Shown piece by piece: positions 34,199 to 46,666 of a stretch of DNA of 64,000 nt; within the stretch, counting starts at the first letter, position 1; every line of letters starts with the position of its first letter. A program made the translations under genes and the position numbers. The notes under the pieces were generated by a model. The model had not been told where the DNA came from. It did no database searches and saw nothing but the letters and a program-made list of their open reading frames with translations. Source of the stretch: Laccaria trichodermophora (Eukaryota; Basidiomycota; Agaricomycetes; Agaricales; Hydnangiaceae). Location: positions 2,046,001-2,110,000 of the forward strand of contig JACTVC010000003.1 in NCBI GenBank assembly GCA_018417955.1. The letters are read 5' to 3'.

Positions 34199-37100
34199 CT
34201 ATATTCCATTTTGTCTATGCTGCCGTGGTAAAATGCGGCCGCGTTTGCACAAACCATGCTCAAGCGATATTACATTGAATCCAATCAGGGACTTTTCTTC
34301 GTCATCCAGCTCTTCTGCCAGATATTGATTCAACTCCTGGAATGAATGGCATGTTACTTCTAGAGTCACGATTTTTCCTTGCAAACCAAGTTCAACAAGA
34401 CCATTTCTGGCACCTTTGTTAAGCTCGTGAACCAGTTCACCCCAGATTGATGGTGTTGGCATAGGGAAAAATTGACATTTTGCTTCTATAAAGTCTCCAA
34501 GGACCAGAAGTGCACACAGTAGACCTATATTGGGAAATCGCTTTTTTCCCATCCGATTGTTTCCAACCAACCAATCAAACATCTCCTTTGCATTATGGTT
34601 GGCCTTGATGAATGTTTCCCAGCCCTGTGATTCCTCCCAATAAGTTTTAGCCACTTCAGTTGACCGGGCAGCTTGACTGGGACCATATGCCGACTTGTTT
34701 ACAAAGTATCGTTCCTTGGTGGCTGGTTTTGATAAGTCTGATCCTTTTGCCTTTTTTTTGCTTGTTTGGTAGAATGCATGCCATTCATCAAGGGAGTTAA
34801 ACCATACAAGATCATCTTTTGCAAATGGCGATCCATAAAATACCCCTCTAAACATCAATGCATTGAAGAGACCAACCCTTGTGCCAAGACGATCGGTGTT
34901 CCCATATATCACCTGAGAAGCTTTGATGGCAGTGGGGGCTTTCTGTCTGAAGGGTAGTAGACGATCGGGGGACCTTGCAACTCGGCGTAATATTGGATCA
35001 GGAGAATTCACATGAATGGAAAATCCATCTCTGACAAGTGGAATGAGATGCCGTAGATAGTCTAGGTAAACCTTCATTTGTTTGATCCGAATTTCAGATG
35101 GAGATGTCGTCAGTGGGCTCATTACTGCATTGGTTGTAACGTGTAGGACATCTCCCATTTGATTGTGTATCTGTATATTTGTGGTCAGTCACATCTATTT
35201 ATGATCATATTCTTTACTCACTTGTGGTTGAGTCGGTGGTGTTCTTTTATTCTTCTCTTCATTACCAAAGAAATCTTTCATCTGAGTGGTCAAGCCCTCT
35301 AATGCTTTATACTCGTCTGAGTGTGGGTCGACAAATGGATGAATGTAATAACGTTCTTTGAATTGTTTGAGGGGATCGCCTGAAATATGTCGCCCTTCGG
35401 TTTTGTTGAGAATAACATTGAATGGGTCACGATATGCAGACCACACAATATCCAGAAGAAGAACCGATATTTGAGTACGTGAGACTATTGTCTCCAAGAA
35501 TTCACGTTGAATCTGCGCTCTTTTGTCGTTGGGGTAATTGAGCCATGCTCTAATGACATCATATGCAATATCTTGGGTCCTCTCCGCAACTACCGTGGAG
35601 TTGTAGCTGAATCTAGGCTTTTTGAATTTTGTAGAACGTTCCGGGAGTCCAGATATGAATTCGGAGGATTTCAAAGTAATCTGTGTTCCTGCACAATCTT
35701 TGGCGTTCAGCAGGTTCTCAATTTTCAGCATCAGTTTGTTGATCCAAGTGTCCTTTACTTGTCCTGACTGTGCACTATCAATCGCCTTCTTAACCCATTG
35801 GTGCAAGCTTAAAACTGTCCACATAGCAAGAGCACGGGAAATACGTATTTCGAGATGATGGCCATCAATTATTTCAACAACTTGGTTGACATTGCGCCAC
35901 ATTTGAGGTATTGAAATCACCGCTTCGATAGAGTGTGGGTGTTTGAGAATCATCATTAAATTCTCATCAAGCGCCATGGTCGATTTGCCATAATCAATTG
36001 CGCGTGATGGCTTGTCATATTTAGGTTTTCCAAACTGAAAATCTCGAAACGCCTTTGATATCTCTGACATATTAAGATGCCCAAATAAATCGCCGAGGTG
36101 ATCATCTGTACAGGTATGTCATTAGCCAGAATTCTGATGTGTCCCCACTTTATTCAAATAACTCACAGTACAAGAAGTCATTGTCTTCCTTATCTTCATA
36201 GTCATCAGAGTCTGAGTTTATTGCAGCCAAACAATCCTCCTCGTCTTCATCCAATGGAGTTGGTACATAATCTTTGTCAAACAAATCATTTTCATCATCA
36301 CTGTTGATAGATCCATCATTGGATTCCTCAGCCAGCAGCGAAGGTTCTCTTTGATCAAATCTATTTGCTCGAGTTCTTCCAACTTTGCGCATAGCTTCTC
36401 CATCATCATCATCTTCATACATGGCATCTCCATTATCACTGTATGAACAAGATGAAAGATTGTCGATAGCTCCATCCTCACATTCCTCAATTGGTGATAA
36501 AGATGTGCCTTGCTCAAATTCATAATCCTGGCTTGTTCCTTCTTCATCATCATCTGATGAATGAGGAGAATGGAAGTCTGATGCTTGACTTTCTTCATCT
36601 TCATCTCCACCTTCTGAAGACGATCGTGATTGACCTCTCTTTTTGTATTTCGCAAAGTCATAGTCATCCAAAGAATCATCAGAGTCAAATGGATTCTGAT
36701 GATTATGTAGGTCTTTCCAATGCGTTACGACTGGCTCCTCATCATTATAAAGGACATCGACCATATCTGCCTCATCATTTACATGGTCAACATTCATTTG
36801 ACATGTTTCTTCTGTATCTTCATCACTGCATTCCATGGCACTGGAAGCTGGCATTTCATTCGATGATCCAGATACTTTAAATCATAAATTATTATATATT
36901 TATTATTTATCATTTTAATTGCATACCATGATTGTGGGTTTGTTGTTCCCTGAGAATATCTCCCATTGCATTATTGTACTTGAAAGTATCAAGCCAGGGT
37001 GGTTTTACAATAACAACTTCCATCAAATTGGGTCTAGCGGTTGGTTGCCTTGCATGTACGATGGATTGAGAATTATGGTCGTTAGATTTTGAACCTAGAT

Positions 37101-39654
37101 ACTGAGGTCATAATCATTCTTTGGTGTTTGATTAAAGTATTCTCACCATGTCCTGTTGGTTCCATTCTACTTCCATATGTTGACAACGCTTCATAACTGT
37201 TGAGCATATAGGCCAAATCAACTTTGCCTTCAAAGTTTGTCAGGGGTGGTAAATAATTGATAGTTTTAAAATATATATTCACGTTTCTTGGGTTTATTGG
37301 CATTGTTGCTAGACTCAGCACTTGGTCGTTTATTGGCTTTACATATAGATATTAAATGAGATTATCAAATATGTATATATGAAAAGTCATACCTTTTGTT
37401 ACTCCTTTACTCTTTCCTCGTATTGGCTTTCCTGGGCCTTCATCAAATTGGTTTCGAAGTAAGTCAAAACCTGTGAGACCATTCTCGTCCAACTCAAACA
37501 ATGAATACTGAGATGGAATAAATCTGCTTTGATTTTCAAGATGGTTGAACCATCCATCCCATCATCCACGTCTGTGAACTTTGACTTGTTCATCAAGAAT
37601 CTGACTATTGAATGTGGTTATATGATGTGGTGAAGATGTGGATGGTTTGGAAGGTTGTGTAGTTGATGGTTCGGAAGGTTGTGTAGTTGATGGATCAGAA
37701 GGTTGTGTAGTTGATGGTTCAGTTTGTTCGCCATTTGAATCCACCTCAGCACTGAGGGGTGTATCATCGCAGACACATGACGGCACATCTACACCCCATG
37801 TTGATGAATCTTCGCAAGGTGTATCAACAACAATCCCATCCTCAGCACCCACCCAAGGGCCTAAGGAATACTGCTTCCCATCATTATCAATGAATGAGAA
37901 TGCACTCAAAAATGTTGTGGAGTCTATGCGAGCTCCAAGTGTTCGAGAAAGTTGACCAAGCAGAAAAGCGCAAAGCTGCAGTAGCGAGCGCACAAAAAAA
38001 CGGAAAAGAGATTTTCTTTCCATTATGACAATACCATCGGACGCCCAATTTGCATAGTTCGAGGTAGGTGGCCGCTGTGGATTCCTTTAAAAATATTATT
38101 CTTGATATGTCTCTCATAGTAATAGAAATTTCTTACATTTGTGAAGTGATCTCTGGCCCAAGCATCAACAGACCATCTTGTTGAGCTCGTCCAGGTAATG
38201 ATGCCAGAGGATATACGTAGGCACCTGCAGCAGATATCATAGATTTTGGTGGGTAGCAAACAGTCATACAACGAATTGCATCATCTGCAGGTTCTACGCC
38301 CCGAGGCGCAATTGGTGGTGTTCCACCATGTTTCCGTAAACCAGAGAAGCACATGACAAATAGTGATTCCAATACAAAATAGCACCCCAACCCTAGAAGA
38401 TGAAACCGTCCGGGTTCGTATCCTTCTGGCAACCGTGAATTCACCACCATGCATGTGCATGAGCCTCCAGAATCACACTTATCGGTGTGTCCTATTCCAA
38501 AACCACCCATCCCGGGTAACCCTTCATCTGTGTCACAATAAATTGACTAGTTATCATTGGTTTTATGAAAAAGCTTTGTCCTACCTTCGCATTCTTCTTG
38601 CCTGACTGCAGGAGCCAAATTAATTTGATGAGCGGGCGTTATAATATTTTCATCGGAGCCCACCCGAGGCATATTCGTAACCTCCGCAATCAAAGTGACC
38701 GCCTCGATATATTTTTTTGGTGCAAACATCTTCAAGGATTCCATAGCGACTTGCCCATGTATCTTGTATAGGCTTAACGAAAAAGAACAACATATAACCA
38801 AATAGTCACTCACTTTGACAGATCGCTTCCGACCAATGAGGTCATCGCTCCATTCAGATTCCTCCCCATCCGTATAAATTTTCCCTTGCGCCGTTGGACC
38901 TACTAAGCCCCTGCTATGTTGATGGGTACATGTTGTCGAGTAGCAACGAGTTCCCTTAACACCCTTGACGCCGGTGCGTTCAATTGCTGCGCCTCCAACG
39001 TACTTGCCTTTGTCATTTTTGGTTGGCGGATTTCGTGTCATTTCTTCCGGTTTCCCGAGTATAATCTGTTGTACAGCATATAATTCTTCAACATATGATG
39101 GATTTAGAAGACGTTTGCTAACAAAACATTAATATGAGTTTTATTCATCGTGTTGACAATAATACAATTTCAACTTACCCCGCAAAACCCCAGCAATTGA
39201 CAACATCATACTCCGGCATCTGAAGGCCGGTGTCGGGATGCCGTGGGCAGTTTAGAGCCCGAGCGTAGATCACCGTTCCATCCCCCAAATGAAGGAGACC
39301 TGTGATATTTGGTATCAAATTTTAACATGAGTATATTATACAGAATAAACTTGGAGGTAACTTGCCATGCTCATCCATGTAAGCATCTGGGCCCAAAGGA
39401 ATACCTAAAGTATCCTCCCAGTCCGCCAATTTTTTCATCGCAGCAGGGTCTGTATCTATCACGTAAACTAATATACGCTTGACCGCCTGTGTATTGTGCA
39501 CAAGCGGATGCGAAGAGACTTCATAGAGATAAGGAAAGCGATCATCACGGCGTTTGTCATAGACAAGACGGCCGTTATCTACAACAAAACGTTTATCCTT
39601 GGGACCATCGGCCCGCATGTATTCCGTTTTGTCCGGCGGATAGAGCTTCGGCAT
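34199..39654 (-). CDS. Very large multi-exon protein of unknown function (about 1,500 aa)
   Basis: I recognise no domain. One gene is inferred from in-phase exons running from the ATG at 39654 (MPKLYPPDKTEYMRADGPKD) to the stop at 34199. N-terminal third: GLLHLGDGTVIYARALNCPR, RLLNPSYVEELYAVQQIILG, a Cys/His patch (CYSTTCTHQH), and a Gly/Cys patch (DKCDSGGSCTC) with a hydrophobic stretch (LLGLGCYFVLESLFVMCF). Middle: a PSTTQPS repeat, LFELDENGLTGFDLLRNQFD and a basic GKSKGV. Next comes a 200-residue Asp/Glu/Ser-rich segment (36854-36160). C-terminal third: helical and conserved-looking (MALDENLMMILKHPHSIEAV; FPNIGLLCALLVLGDFIEAK). About ten introns of 45-65 nt are needed; the first appears to be GC-AG (about 39365-39300). 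It is convergent with the AT-hook gene (about 400 bp apart). No stop interrupts the exons I followed. It may be more than one gene. Confidence 0.5.
37635..37735 (-). repeat. 24-bp coding minisatellite (PSTTQPS repeats)
   Basis: Four units on the minus strand encode PSTTQPSD/E/K-type octapeptides. This is a Ser/Thr/Pro linker, probably variable in copy number. Confidence 0.8.
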
Positions 39655-39881
39655 CTAATTTGGATATTTAGTTGATAGCACACATAAGACATGACCCACT
39701 CACGATGAAAGGAAAGGTAACGTCACAGTGTCCAGGTGGGGGAAAGGAAGAAAGGGCGGGGGAAAGAAAAGATGCCATCTGATGCGAAGGGTCTGCCCTA
39801 AAGATCTCACAAACAACGGTAAAGGCAAATTTCCAAGGCGAGGAAAATCCGAGATCCCATCAAGGGTCTCAGAGATTCGTT

Positions 39882-39965
39882 GCTTCGGTGCCTTGGAATG
39901 ACGCACGAACATTTCCCATCAATGCGATCGGGAAACGTTCGTGCGTCATCGAAGGCACGAGAAGC
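39882..39965. repeat. 84-bp palindromic miniature element
   Basis: GCTTCGGTGCCTT... pairs with ...AAGGCACGAGAAGC, and ACGCACGAACATTTCCC pairs with GGGAAACGTTCGTGCGT around a central ATCAATGCGATC. A relative is at 25351-25489. Confidence 0.8.
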
Positions 39966-40447
39966 CATGAACGATGACAATTTGTTTGTTTATTTCACTC
40001 GCTCTACCAAACAAAGCTAACTCTCCTTCCTTTCCACCCTACCATCCTCTTTCCCCGTCGCCCCCATTCCTGTCCGCCCACCGAGTGCCAGAACAACGGG
40101 GACGACGACCACAACCACGACACAGCAACACCACCCAACAACGTCCACGACGACCCAAAAGCGAACGGCGACAACCACCAAGAAACAGGCGCGTAGAACC
40201 CGAATACGCCAGCTGCCACACGAGACGACGAGGCGACGAGATGACGAGACGACGAGACGAGAGACGACGAGATGATGGGACGACGTGGCGACGAAGCTAC
40301 GAGGCGAGGACGTGACATGGCAATGGGCGACGAGATGACGACGAACAACGACGAGCCATTTGTCGTTGTCGTTCGTCATATTTCCTTATTTCGTGAGTCT
40401 GTCCCCCCTCAACTGCATGGGTGACCTTGCTGAACACGAGTTCCAGG

Positions 40448-40483
40448 TGCCACGTCGCCATGAGCGCTCATGGCGACGTGGCA
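40448..40483. repeat. 36-bp perfect palindrome
   Basis: TGCCACGTCGCCATGAGC is followed immediately by its exact reverse complement. There is no spacer, so it can extrude as a cruciform or be a bipartite protein site. Confidence 0.9.
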
Positions 40484-41192
40484 ACCAGATTTGACGTCGT
40501 CAACTCGTCAACGTTGTCAACGCCGTCAACGTTGTCAATGCCATCAACGCCGCCATCAACCTCGTCTCTCACCACAGGCTTGGCAAGCTTTACCCCTGGG
40601 AGGTGCGTGTATTCTTGTTTTTATCGATTGAACTTACCTACTCACTGATTAGTTTGAATAGATGAGTAGAATCTGCACTTGCAGTTCTCCCCCAACGGCC
40701 TCAATGCCCTCAATGCCCCCGCATACTGCGCCGGAGTAAATCCAGTATTTTACAGCCAGCCCCGACGTCGTCAACACCACCATCAATGTCGTTGACAACG
40801 CCGCTACACGTTGACGATGTCAACAACGTCATCCAAAACCCACTTGCTTCGTCTGCCGCGGGCGTTGGCTGGTCTCCACCCCCTCAGCTTTGTTTAACCC
40901 AACTCATCGCCGTGGAACGTCGTTTACACACCAAACGACGTTCCAAACTCCCCTGCTTTGTTTCCCACCCACCCCATCGCCGTGACACGTTCACAACATG
41001 GCCCCTTCTTCGTGTTTCTTCCTGGTTATCTTATTACAGAGCACCTACCGTATCGTACTTTTTTGTAAAGTTGAACTTTATTATGTAATTATCGTAGATA
41101 AGTCAAATGCCACTTGCAATTGAACCTGGGCTCGCAAACTCACCACGGAACGACTGCTTCGTTGATCCTCTGTACAAACCTTCAAGCCCTGT

Positions 41193-41440
41193 GTGATAGA
41201 GTCTTGGTCATACCAAACCTATCTTCTGTCAAGGTCTTTGCATCATTGGATACTATATTTCAACGGTCACAACGAGACGGCCGCTTTGACTCCCATTGAT
41301 TTTTGAGATCTCTGATCCGATCCAAGCGTCAACTTGACTGGCGTGATAGCGTCTTGGTTATACCAAACCTATCTTCTGTCCTGGTTCTTGCATTCAGATT
41401 AGCACGATAGCGTCTTGGTTATACCAAACCTGTTGTGGGT
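41193..41440. repeat. Three-copy GATAGCGTCTTGGTTATACC repeat
   Basis: Copies at 41193-41242, 41342-41392 and 41403-41432 share GATAGMGTCTTGGTYATACC and AAACCTATCTTCTGTC. TTGGT and ACCAA within each can pair around TAT. They lie 100-350 bp upstream of the gene at 41540. Confidence 0.7.
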
Positions 41441-41539
41441 TCAATATTTGCTTTCTCAAACGCAATAAGGTCTCGATTATTACGAACTTATCATCAACGG
41501 ACTCCATTGAGGTCAGAAAATCTAGTTGCTAAACGCTAC

Positions 41540-44360
41540 ATGGACAATCCATCTATGTAAGTGTTGCGATTTTCGCGTATTTTACCATACTCAATTCATC
41601 GTGCACTTTAGCGTTATGCCTTGGGACATGGCTGCTCCCAGTGCACCCCGGCGTGAGCCTTATTTTCCAGAGTTGCACAGCGCCACAGCTGAAAATGAAA
41701 ATGCGTGCGTATCTGTTAACAATTGCACTCCATCTTTACTAACTAGTATCAAGGCCCCTTGATCGCTCTCGTGGACGACTTCAACGAATTCAAGACCGGC
41801 TGTTTTATTCTCCTAACTGTAGTGACGATATTCAAACTCCTCCAAACTGTGTTGATCTTCGAAGCCCGGAAAGTCCCACTGTACACTTCCATGAAAATCT
41901 GTCTGCCATGATCCACGTACCTCATTGGTGGACACAGGTGTTTGGGTGGATGGCATTCATACCTAAACGTGCTCACCTTGAAGGTGCTTTACTTGGCATT
42001 CTTGCTCACATACCCAGTGATTTCGATCAAGTCAATGGCAAGTACCAGTTGCCTGCCCACATTATGAACGGATGGCGAAATGCAGAATGTTGGATGGTCA
42101 ACGCAATGAAAGGCTTGAGTAGATTTGGAGCACTTGCTCCCGCATATCCTTCTGCACGAGGATATCTGAGGGCACATGCATCACCTTCCATTGCATGGAG
42201 GGAAGCACATGCCGCTAGAGAAATCTTTCTTCTGTGGATTGGTCTCTTCTCTTATGCAGTCGCAAGAGCTGATTCAACATCGTATCAAGAATGGAACTCC
42301 TTTCTAGTTGAAACGCTGCAGTTCCATCCTTCAATTATTGACCTCATACGTGCATCTGATATTGGCACTTGTACCCATGAGAGTCGGCGTGTGGGCACAT
42401 TTATACATCTGAACAATACCGACATTAGACACACCTGCCAACCATCAGTCCGATGGTTTGTCGATCATAATATTCCTGTCTGGTACCAAGACAAGTATGA
42501 GATTAAGAGAGCTGAGGGAAATCCTTATTTATCATCAATAGGTCCTCTGCCTCATCAAATCGAGTTTCAAAGGGAGGAAGCTCTTTCCCACATACCAACA
42601 AATCTCGCTAAGAAGTACCCGAACCAGATTTGGGAACATTTTTTCCAGAAACGCAGGGAGTGCTTAACCCGATTGCTTTTTCTTGAGAAGCCATCTGAAC
42701 GTGCGAGAAGGTTGAATCGAGAACAGATGCCACCAACAAAGACTGCACAGGTCTTTGTGTGGGACAGAGACCCTGATCATCTTGTTCGTGAGGAGGTTTT
42801 TGTTAGAGAACGTGAGGAAACTTTGGCAGAATATGGCTCTCAGCAAAAAGTCTATAGCTCATTCTGGAATCAGTGGGACTGTTGTTGTGCATTTGGACCA
42901 CCAGATGCATCTAGCAGTCAGGAAGATGAAGATGCATATAAAGATGCTGATCCTTTCCAAAATCCCAAGCAGTATGATGAGATGATTGAACAACCCCCAC
43001 TACAACAACCCATGATTCAGCCCATGACCGAAGAAGACTATGAGAATGCCAATACATTGCCTGACCACTACCAGGACACTCTGAAGGGCCCAAGGTGCAC
43101 CTTACAAGGTCTGATCGATCAAGTACAACACATCATGCATGAACGTTATGGATTGGTCACTCCACAAACCTTCAACTCTCAAGGATTACCCTCTTTGACC
43201 AGTAAACATCGAAAGTTTTGGCTCTGATGGATTGGTCTATTGCCGACAAATAAAAATGAAGATGTGTTACATCAATTCTGGAATTTGGACCTTGTCAGGT
43301 TTTGGGTTGCCTTCACGGAAGAACTGCAGTGTCGCCAAAACATTCAAAATATCAACTGTGATATTAACATGTATCATGCTGATTCCTTAACAAAATCCAA
43401 ACGCCTTCAACAGATCTGTCATGTGATCAATATTCATGACAATGAACGGCATGATTTCAATCACCCATACAAAGATGATAGAAAACACATCAAAACCTGG
43501 TATATCTTTGACTTTGGAGTAGAAGCCACAGTGCCATGGAAATTGGCAGTCACATCCGCATCAGATGCATTGCTTGTCTGTAGACTTGATGATCAATTCC
43601 TGGATATCAATATTGCTAGGTATCTGGCAGGTCATGGCATTGCATTTCGAACCTTGGCCTCAAGGGCTCAGATCCCATTGTCACCATCAGTACCTGAAGT
43701 TGACGTTTATTTACCCAGTCATCCTCAAGACTATATCTTCACGCAAGCCGACTATGAAGCATATCTGTACTTCAGGGCACGTATGCTTCGTCGGCCTCGT
43801 ATTCGAGCTGCAATCCTTCGGGGTGGATACTTCTGGAGATTAGTTATAGGCAGCGTTAGCCTGGATGAAGTTTTGGAGGGTCCTATTGGTGGTGCTAGTA
43901 TGTTTTCTATTGAGGGTGATGGCAAAGAATTTGTGGATGACAAGTCATCCAAACATGAGATGGATCTTTTGTGTGGAACATATATGTGTGGAACATGTAT
44001 GTTTTTTTTATTCTCTTTTTAACCAATACGAGTGCTGACCAGATCTATTTGATAGCTCGTGCCAATGATACAGCTTTTAAGTCTTGGTGGCCGCCATCCA
44101 GTATCATTGACAATGAATCTACAAATCAAGTTTATGGCGAATGGAGTGAATGGGCAGAAGCATTATATTCAACCCGTCTTGCTGAAATTCGTTCAGGCAG
44201 TGCCCAGCCTCGTCCAGTCTCGCAATGGAGGAACTTCCTTAAGGGTCACAAGGAGTCAACGTTACTTATACGACAAACAGAAACATTAGCAGTTAACTTC
44301 CTCATCAAAAATCGACCTGAATTAAGAACCACCTTGATAAAGTGTAATGCTGAGTGGTGA
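41540..44360 (+). pseudogene. Trp-rich lineage-specific protein gene with one in-frame TGA
   Basis: Function unknown. Exons 41540-41556, 41612-41704, 41754-43996 and 44056-44360 join in phase (introns 55, 49 and 59 nt). The large exon encodes WWTQVFGWMAFIPKRAHLEG, then REIFLLWIGLFSYAVARADS, FVDHNIPVWYQDKYE, an acidic/Pro-Gln linker (about 42900-43030), and YLAGHGIAFRTLASRAQIPL. The last exon adds NDTAFKSWWPPSSI. A TGA at 43225-43227 interrupts the large exon, and the same frame continues at once (WIGLLPTNKNEDVLHQFWNL). CGA to TGA would explain it. W, F and IP-x-WY patterning resembles the decayed gene at 7759-10217, so the two may be distant relatives; I am not sure. Confidence 0.6.
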
Positions 44361-44459
44361 TAGATACATACAAAGATACATAGGGCCATTTGTAAATAAT
44401 TATGAGAAATAAGATATTGGTATGCACAACAAACTCATCAAGTCAATTGAAACAGTGGT

Positions 44460-45577
44460 ACTTGTGGGTGTGGGCCAGTGCTTTGCATGGCATGTATGAG
44501 TCCTTCCTATGGACTCTGAATTTATGTAATCATTTTATGATTTTCTGAGTTTTGTTCTATATTTGCAAATGGACCCTGAGCCCTGAGCCTAGCCATCAAT
44601 ATTTTAGCAGCAATGTCTACTATTCTTATTTTCTTTTTTTTGTTGATTTTATAGCAATTTTTTCGAATTTTATAACTATTTTTCTGTTTATAGTAAAATA
44701 TTCCCACAGTCCTGGTTGCATATATCTCAAGAAAGAAGATGGTTAGTTATATTTTGTGACCTATAATAGTATGCTCTATATATCTGTGGTAAATTTCCTT
44801 TTTGGGTTAAAATTCCCACAGTAGCAGAAACACAGCCTCTCACTTAGCTCCATTAACAAAAATTGTAGCCCCTTTCCTTACCTTTACAAATATGTATAAA
44901 TAATGTCATGCAGACCATTCCTCATTGAGAAAAACACAAAATACTGAAAAAATTGGACACTTTTTGGAAATTGTCATGCATTTTTGACCAATATCTCAAA
45001 GAGCAAGAAGGCTGGTCTGATGATATAGTCATATTGCATAATATAATAATATTTTTACATAATTATCTTAATTTTCCATATTTAAATATGGATCCTGAAC
45101 ACTGGACACAGCCCCTCTACATCATGGCAACAGAAAAAGTATCATTTTTATTTTTTTACTCATTTTTTTCTGATTTGCTAGCTATTTTTCTTACATTGTT
45201 CTATATTTAGATATGAACCCTAAACCCTGAACACAGCCCCTTCAACACCATGGCAACAGAGAAGATCCTTCTTAATTTTTGACTATTTTTTTGTGATTTT
45301 CTAGCAACTTTTAGCTGGTTTCTATATTTAGATATTGACCCTGAACCCTGAACACAGCATCTCCAACTTACTAAGCAATATGTTGATTTTCTACACATTT
45401 TTTGCCATTTTATTTGCCATTTTTGCTGATTTTATGGCTGCTTTTCTGCTTAAGAGAAAAGGTTCCCACGGTGATGAAAGGTAAATCAATCAATGAATCA
45501 ATGAATCAATGAAAAATTTGCCTAAGTTCTCAGTTGATAAAGAATGAGTCTTACTCGTAAACTCATAAGGACTCATA
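44460..45577 (+). repeat. Dispersed repeat, copy C
   Basis: Starts ACTTGTGGGTGTGGGCCAG and ends AAGGACTCATA. Nearly identical in reverse to copy B except that it lacks about 64 bp near its start. Contains the repeated CCCTGAACACAGCCCCTTC and CACCATGGCAACAGA boxes. Confidence 0.8.
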
Positions 45578-46501
45578 AAATCATATAACCAGATGACTTT
45601 TTTATTGAGAAAAACATAAAAAAACATGAATAAATAGGTGTCTTTGCATATATCTCAGGAAAGAAGATAGCTAGTCACATTTTGTGACCACATTGAGAAA
45701 TATAACAGCATGCTCTATAAAACTGTCACTAATTTCCTTTTTAGGTCAAATTTCCCACAGTACCAGAAACACAGCCTCTCACTTAGCTTTATTAACAAGA
45801 ATTGTAGCCCCTTTGCTTAGCTTTACAAATATATATAAATAATGTCACACAGATCATTCCTTATTGAGAAAAACACAAAATACTGAAAAAATTGGACACT
45901 TTTTGAAAATAGTCATGTATTTTGACCAATATCTGCATAAGAAAGAAGGCTAGTCAGATGATATAATCACATTTCTGGTCTTTAATGTTGCTATACTATT
46001 GTAGAGGCTGTGTTCAGGGTCCAGTGTACACTTCCAAATATGGCAATCTGCCCAAATATAGCCAGAAAATGTTGTCTACAAGTTTCTTTATGTTTTCTTT
46101 AATGTCCAGCTATTTGCTCCAAGTGCTTTTTTGTGCTGTCTCTATTTTTAGATATGGACCCTGAACACAGCCCCTTCAACACCATGGCAACAAAGAATAT
46201 CACTTTTATTTTTGGGTATTTTTTCTCATTTTCTGGGAGTTTTTACCTCATTTCTATATTTAGATATTGACCCTGAACACAGCCTCCCCAACTTACTGAT
46301 CAATATTCTGATTTTTACATATTTTTTCCCAATTTTCTAGTTATTTCCCCCAATTTTATGGCTGCTTTTTTGTTTAAGGGAAACAGTTCCCGCGGTGATG
46401 AAAGGTAAATCAATGAATCAATCAATGAATGAATGAAAATTTTGCCTCAGTCCTCAGTTGATAAAGAATGAGTCTTACTCGTAAACTCGTAAGGACTCAT
46501 A
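45578..46501 (+). repeat. Dispersed repeat, copy D, head-to-tail after C
   Basis: Starts AAATCATATAACCAGATGAC and ends with the hairpin and AAGGACTCATA. Near-identical in inverse to copy E (55433-56346). It lacks the outer TACATTTAGAAATGTA box that A and E have. Confidence 0.8.
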
Positions 46502-46666
46502 ATGAATATGTTTCTCCAACTTCAAGCAATAAACATGACAGCAAAATTCTACTTGAGAATGTGATGACCAAATGGTTTCAGCAACGGCGTGTTACATGGG
46601 TTACATTTCGGCAAATTTGAAGGCCATGTGATGTGTTACTGCTGAATTGGACTCTGCTTAGTAATC

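Larger units (their letters stand above)
39966..41539. other. Low-complexity intergenic DNA upstream of the Trp-rich gene
   Basis: 40190-40345 is GACGA-type purine-rich low-complexity DNA. 40490-40565 and 40755-40835 are GTCAACGYY-type repeats. A 36-bp perfect palindrome is at 40448-40483, and a 12-bp inverted repeat (GGAACGTCGTTT) is at about 40915-40945. A small repeat (41193-41440) follows. The frames are translations of these repeats, not genes. Confidence 0.5.

Noticed and set aside
44495..45577. Tc1/mariner-like ends TATGAGTCCTT / AAGGACTCATA with TA duplication in copy C
   Set aside because: Similarity to copy B extends 35 bp beyond the left end, so TATGAGTCC there is internal and the apparent TIR is coincidental or from the hairpin.
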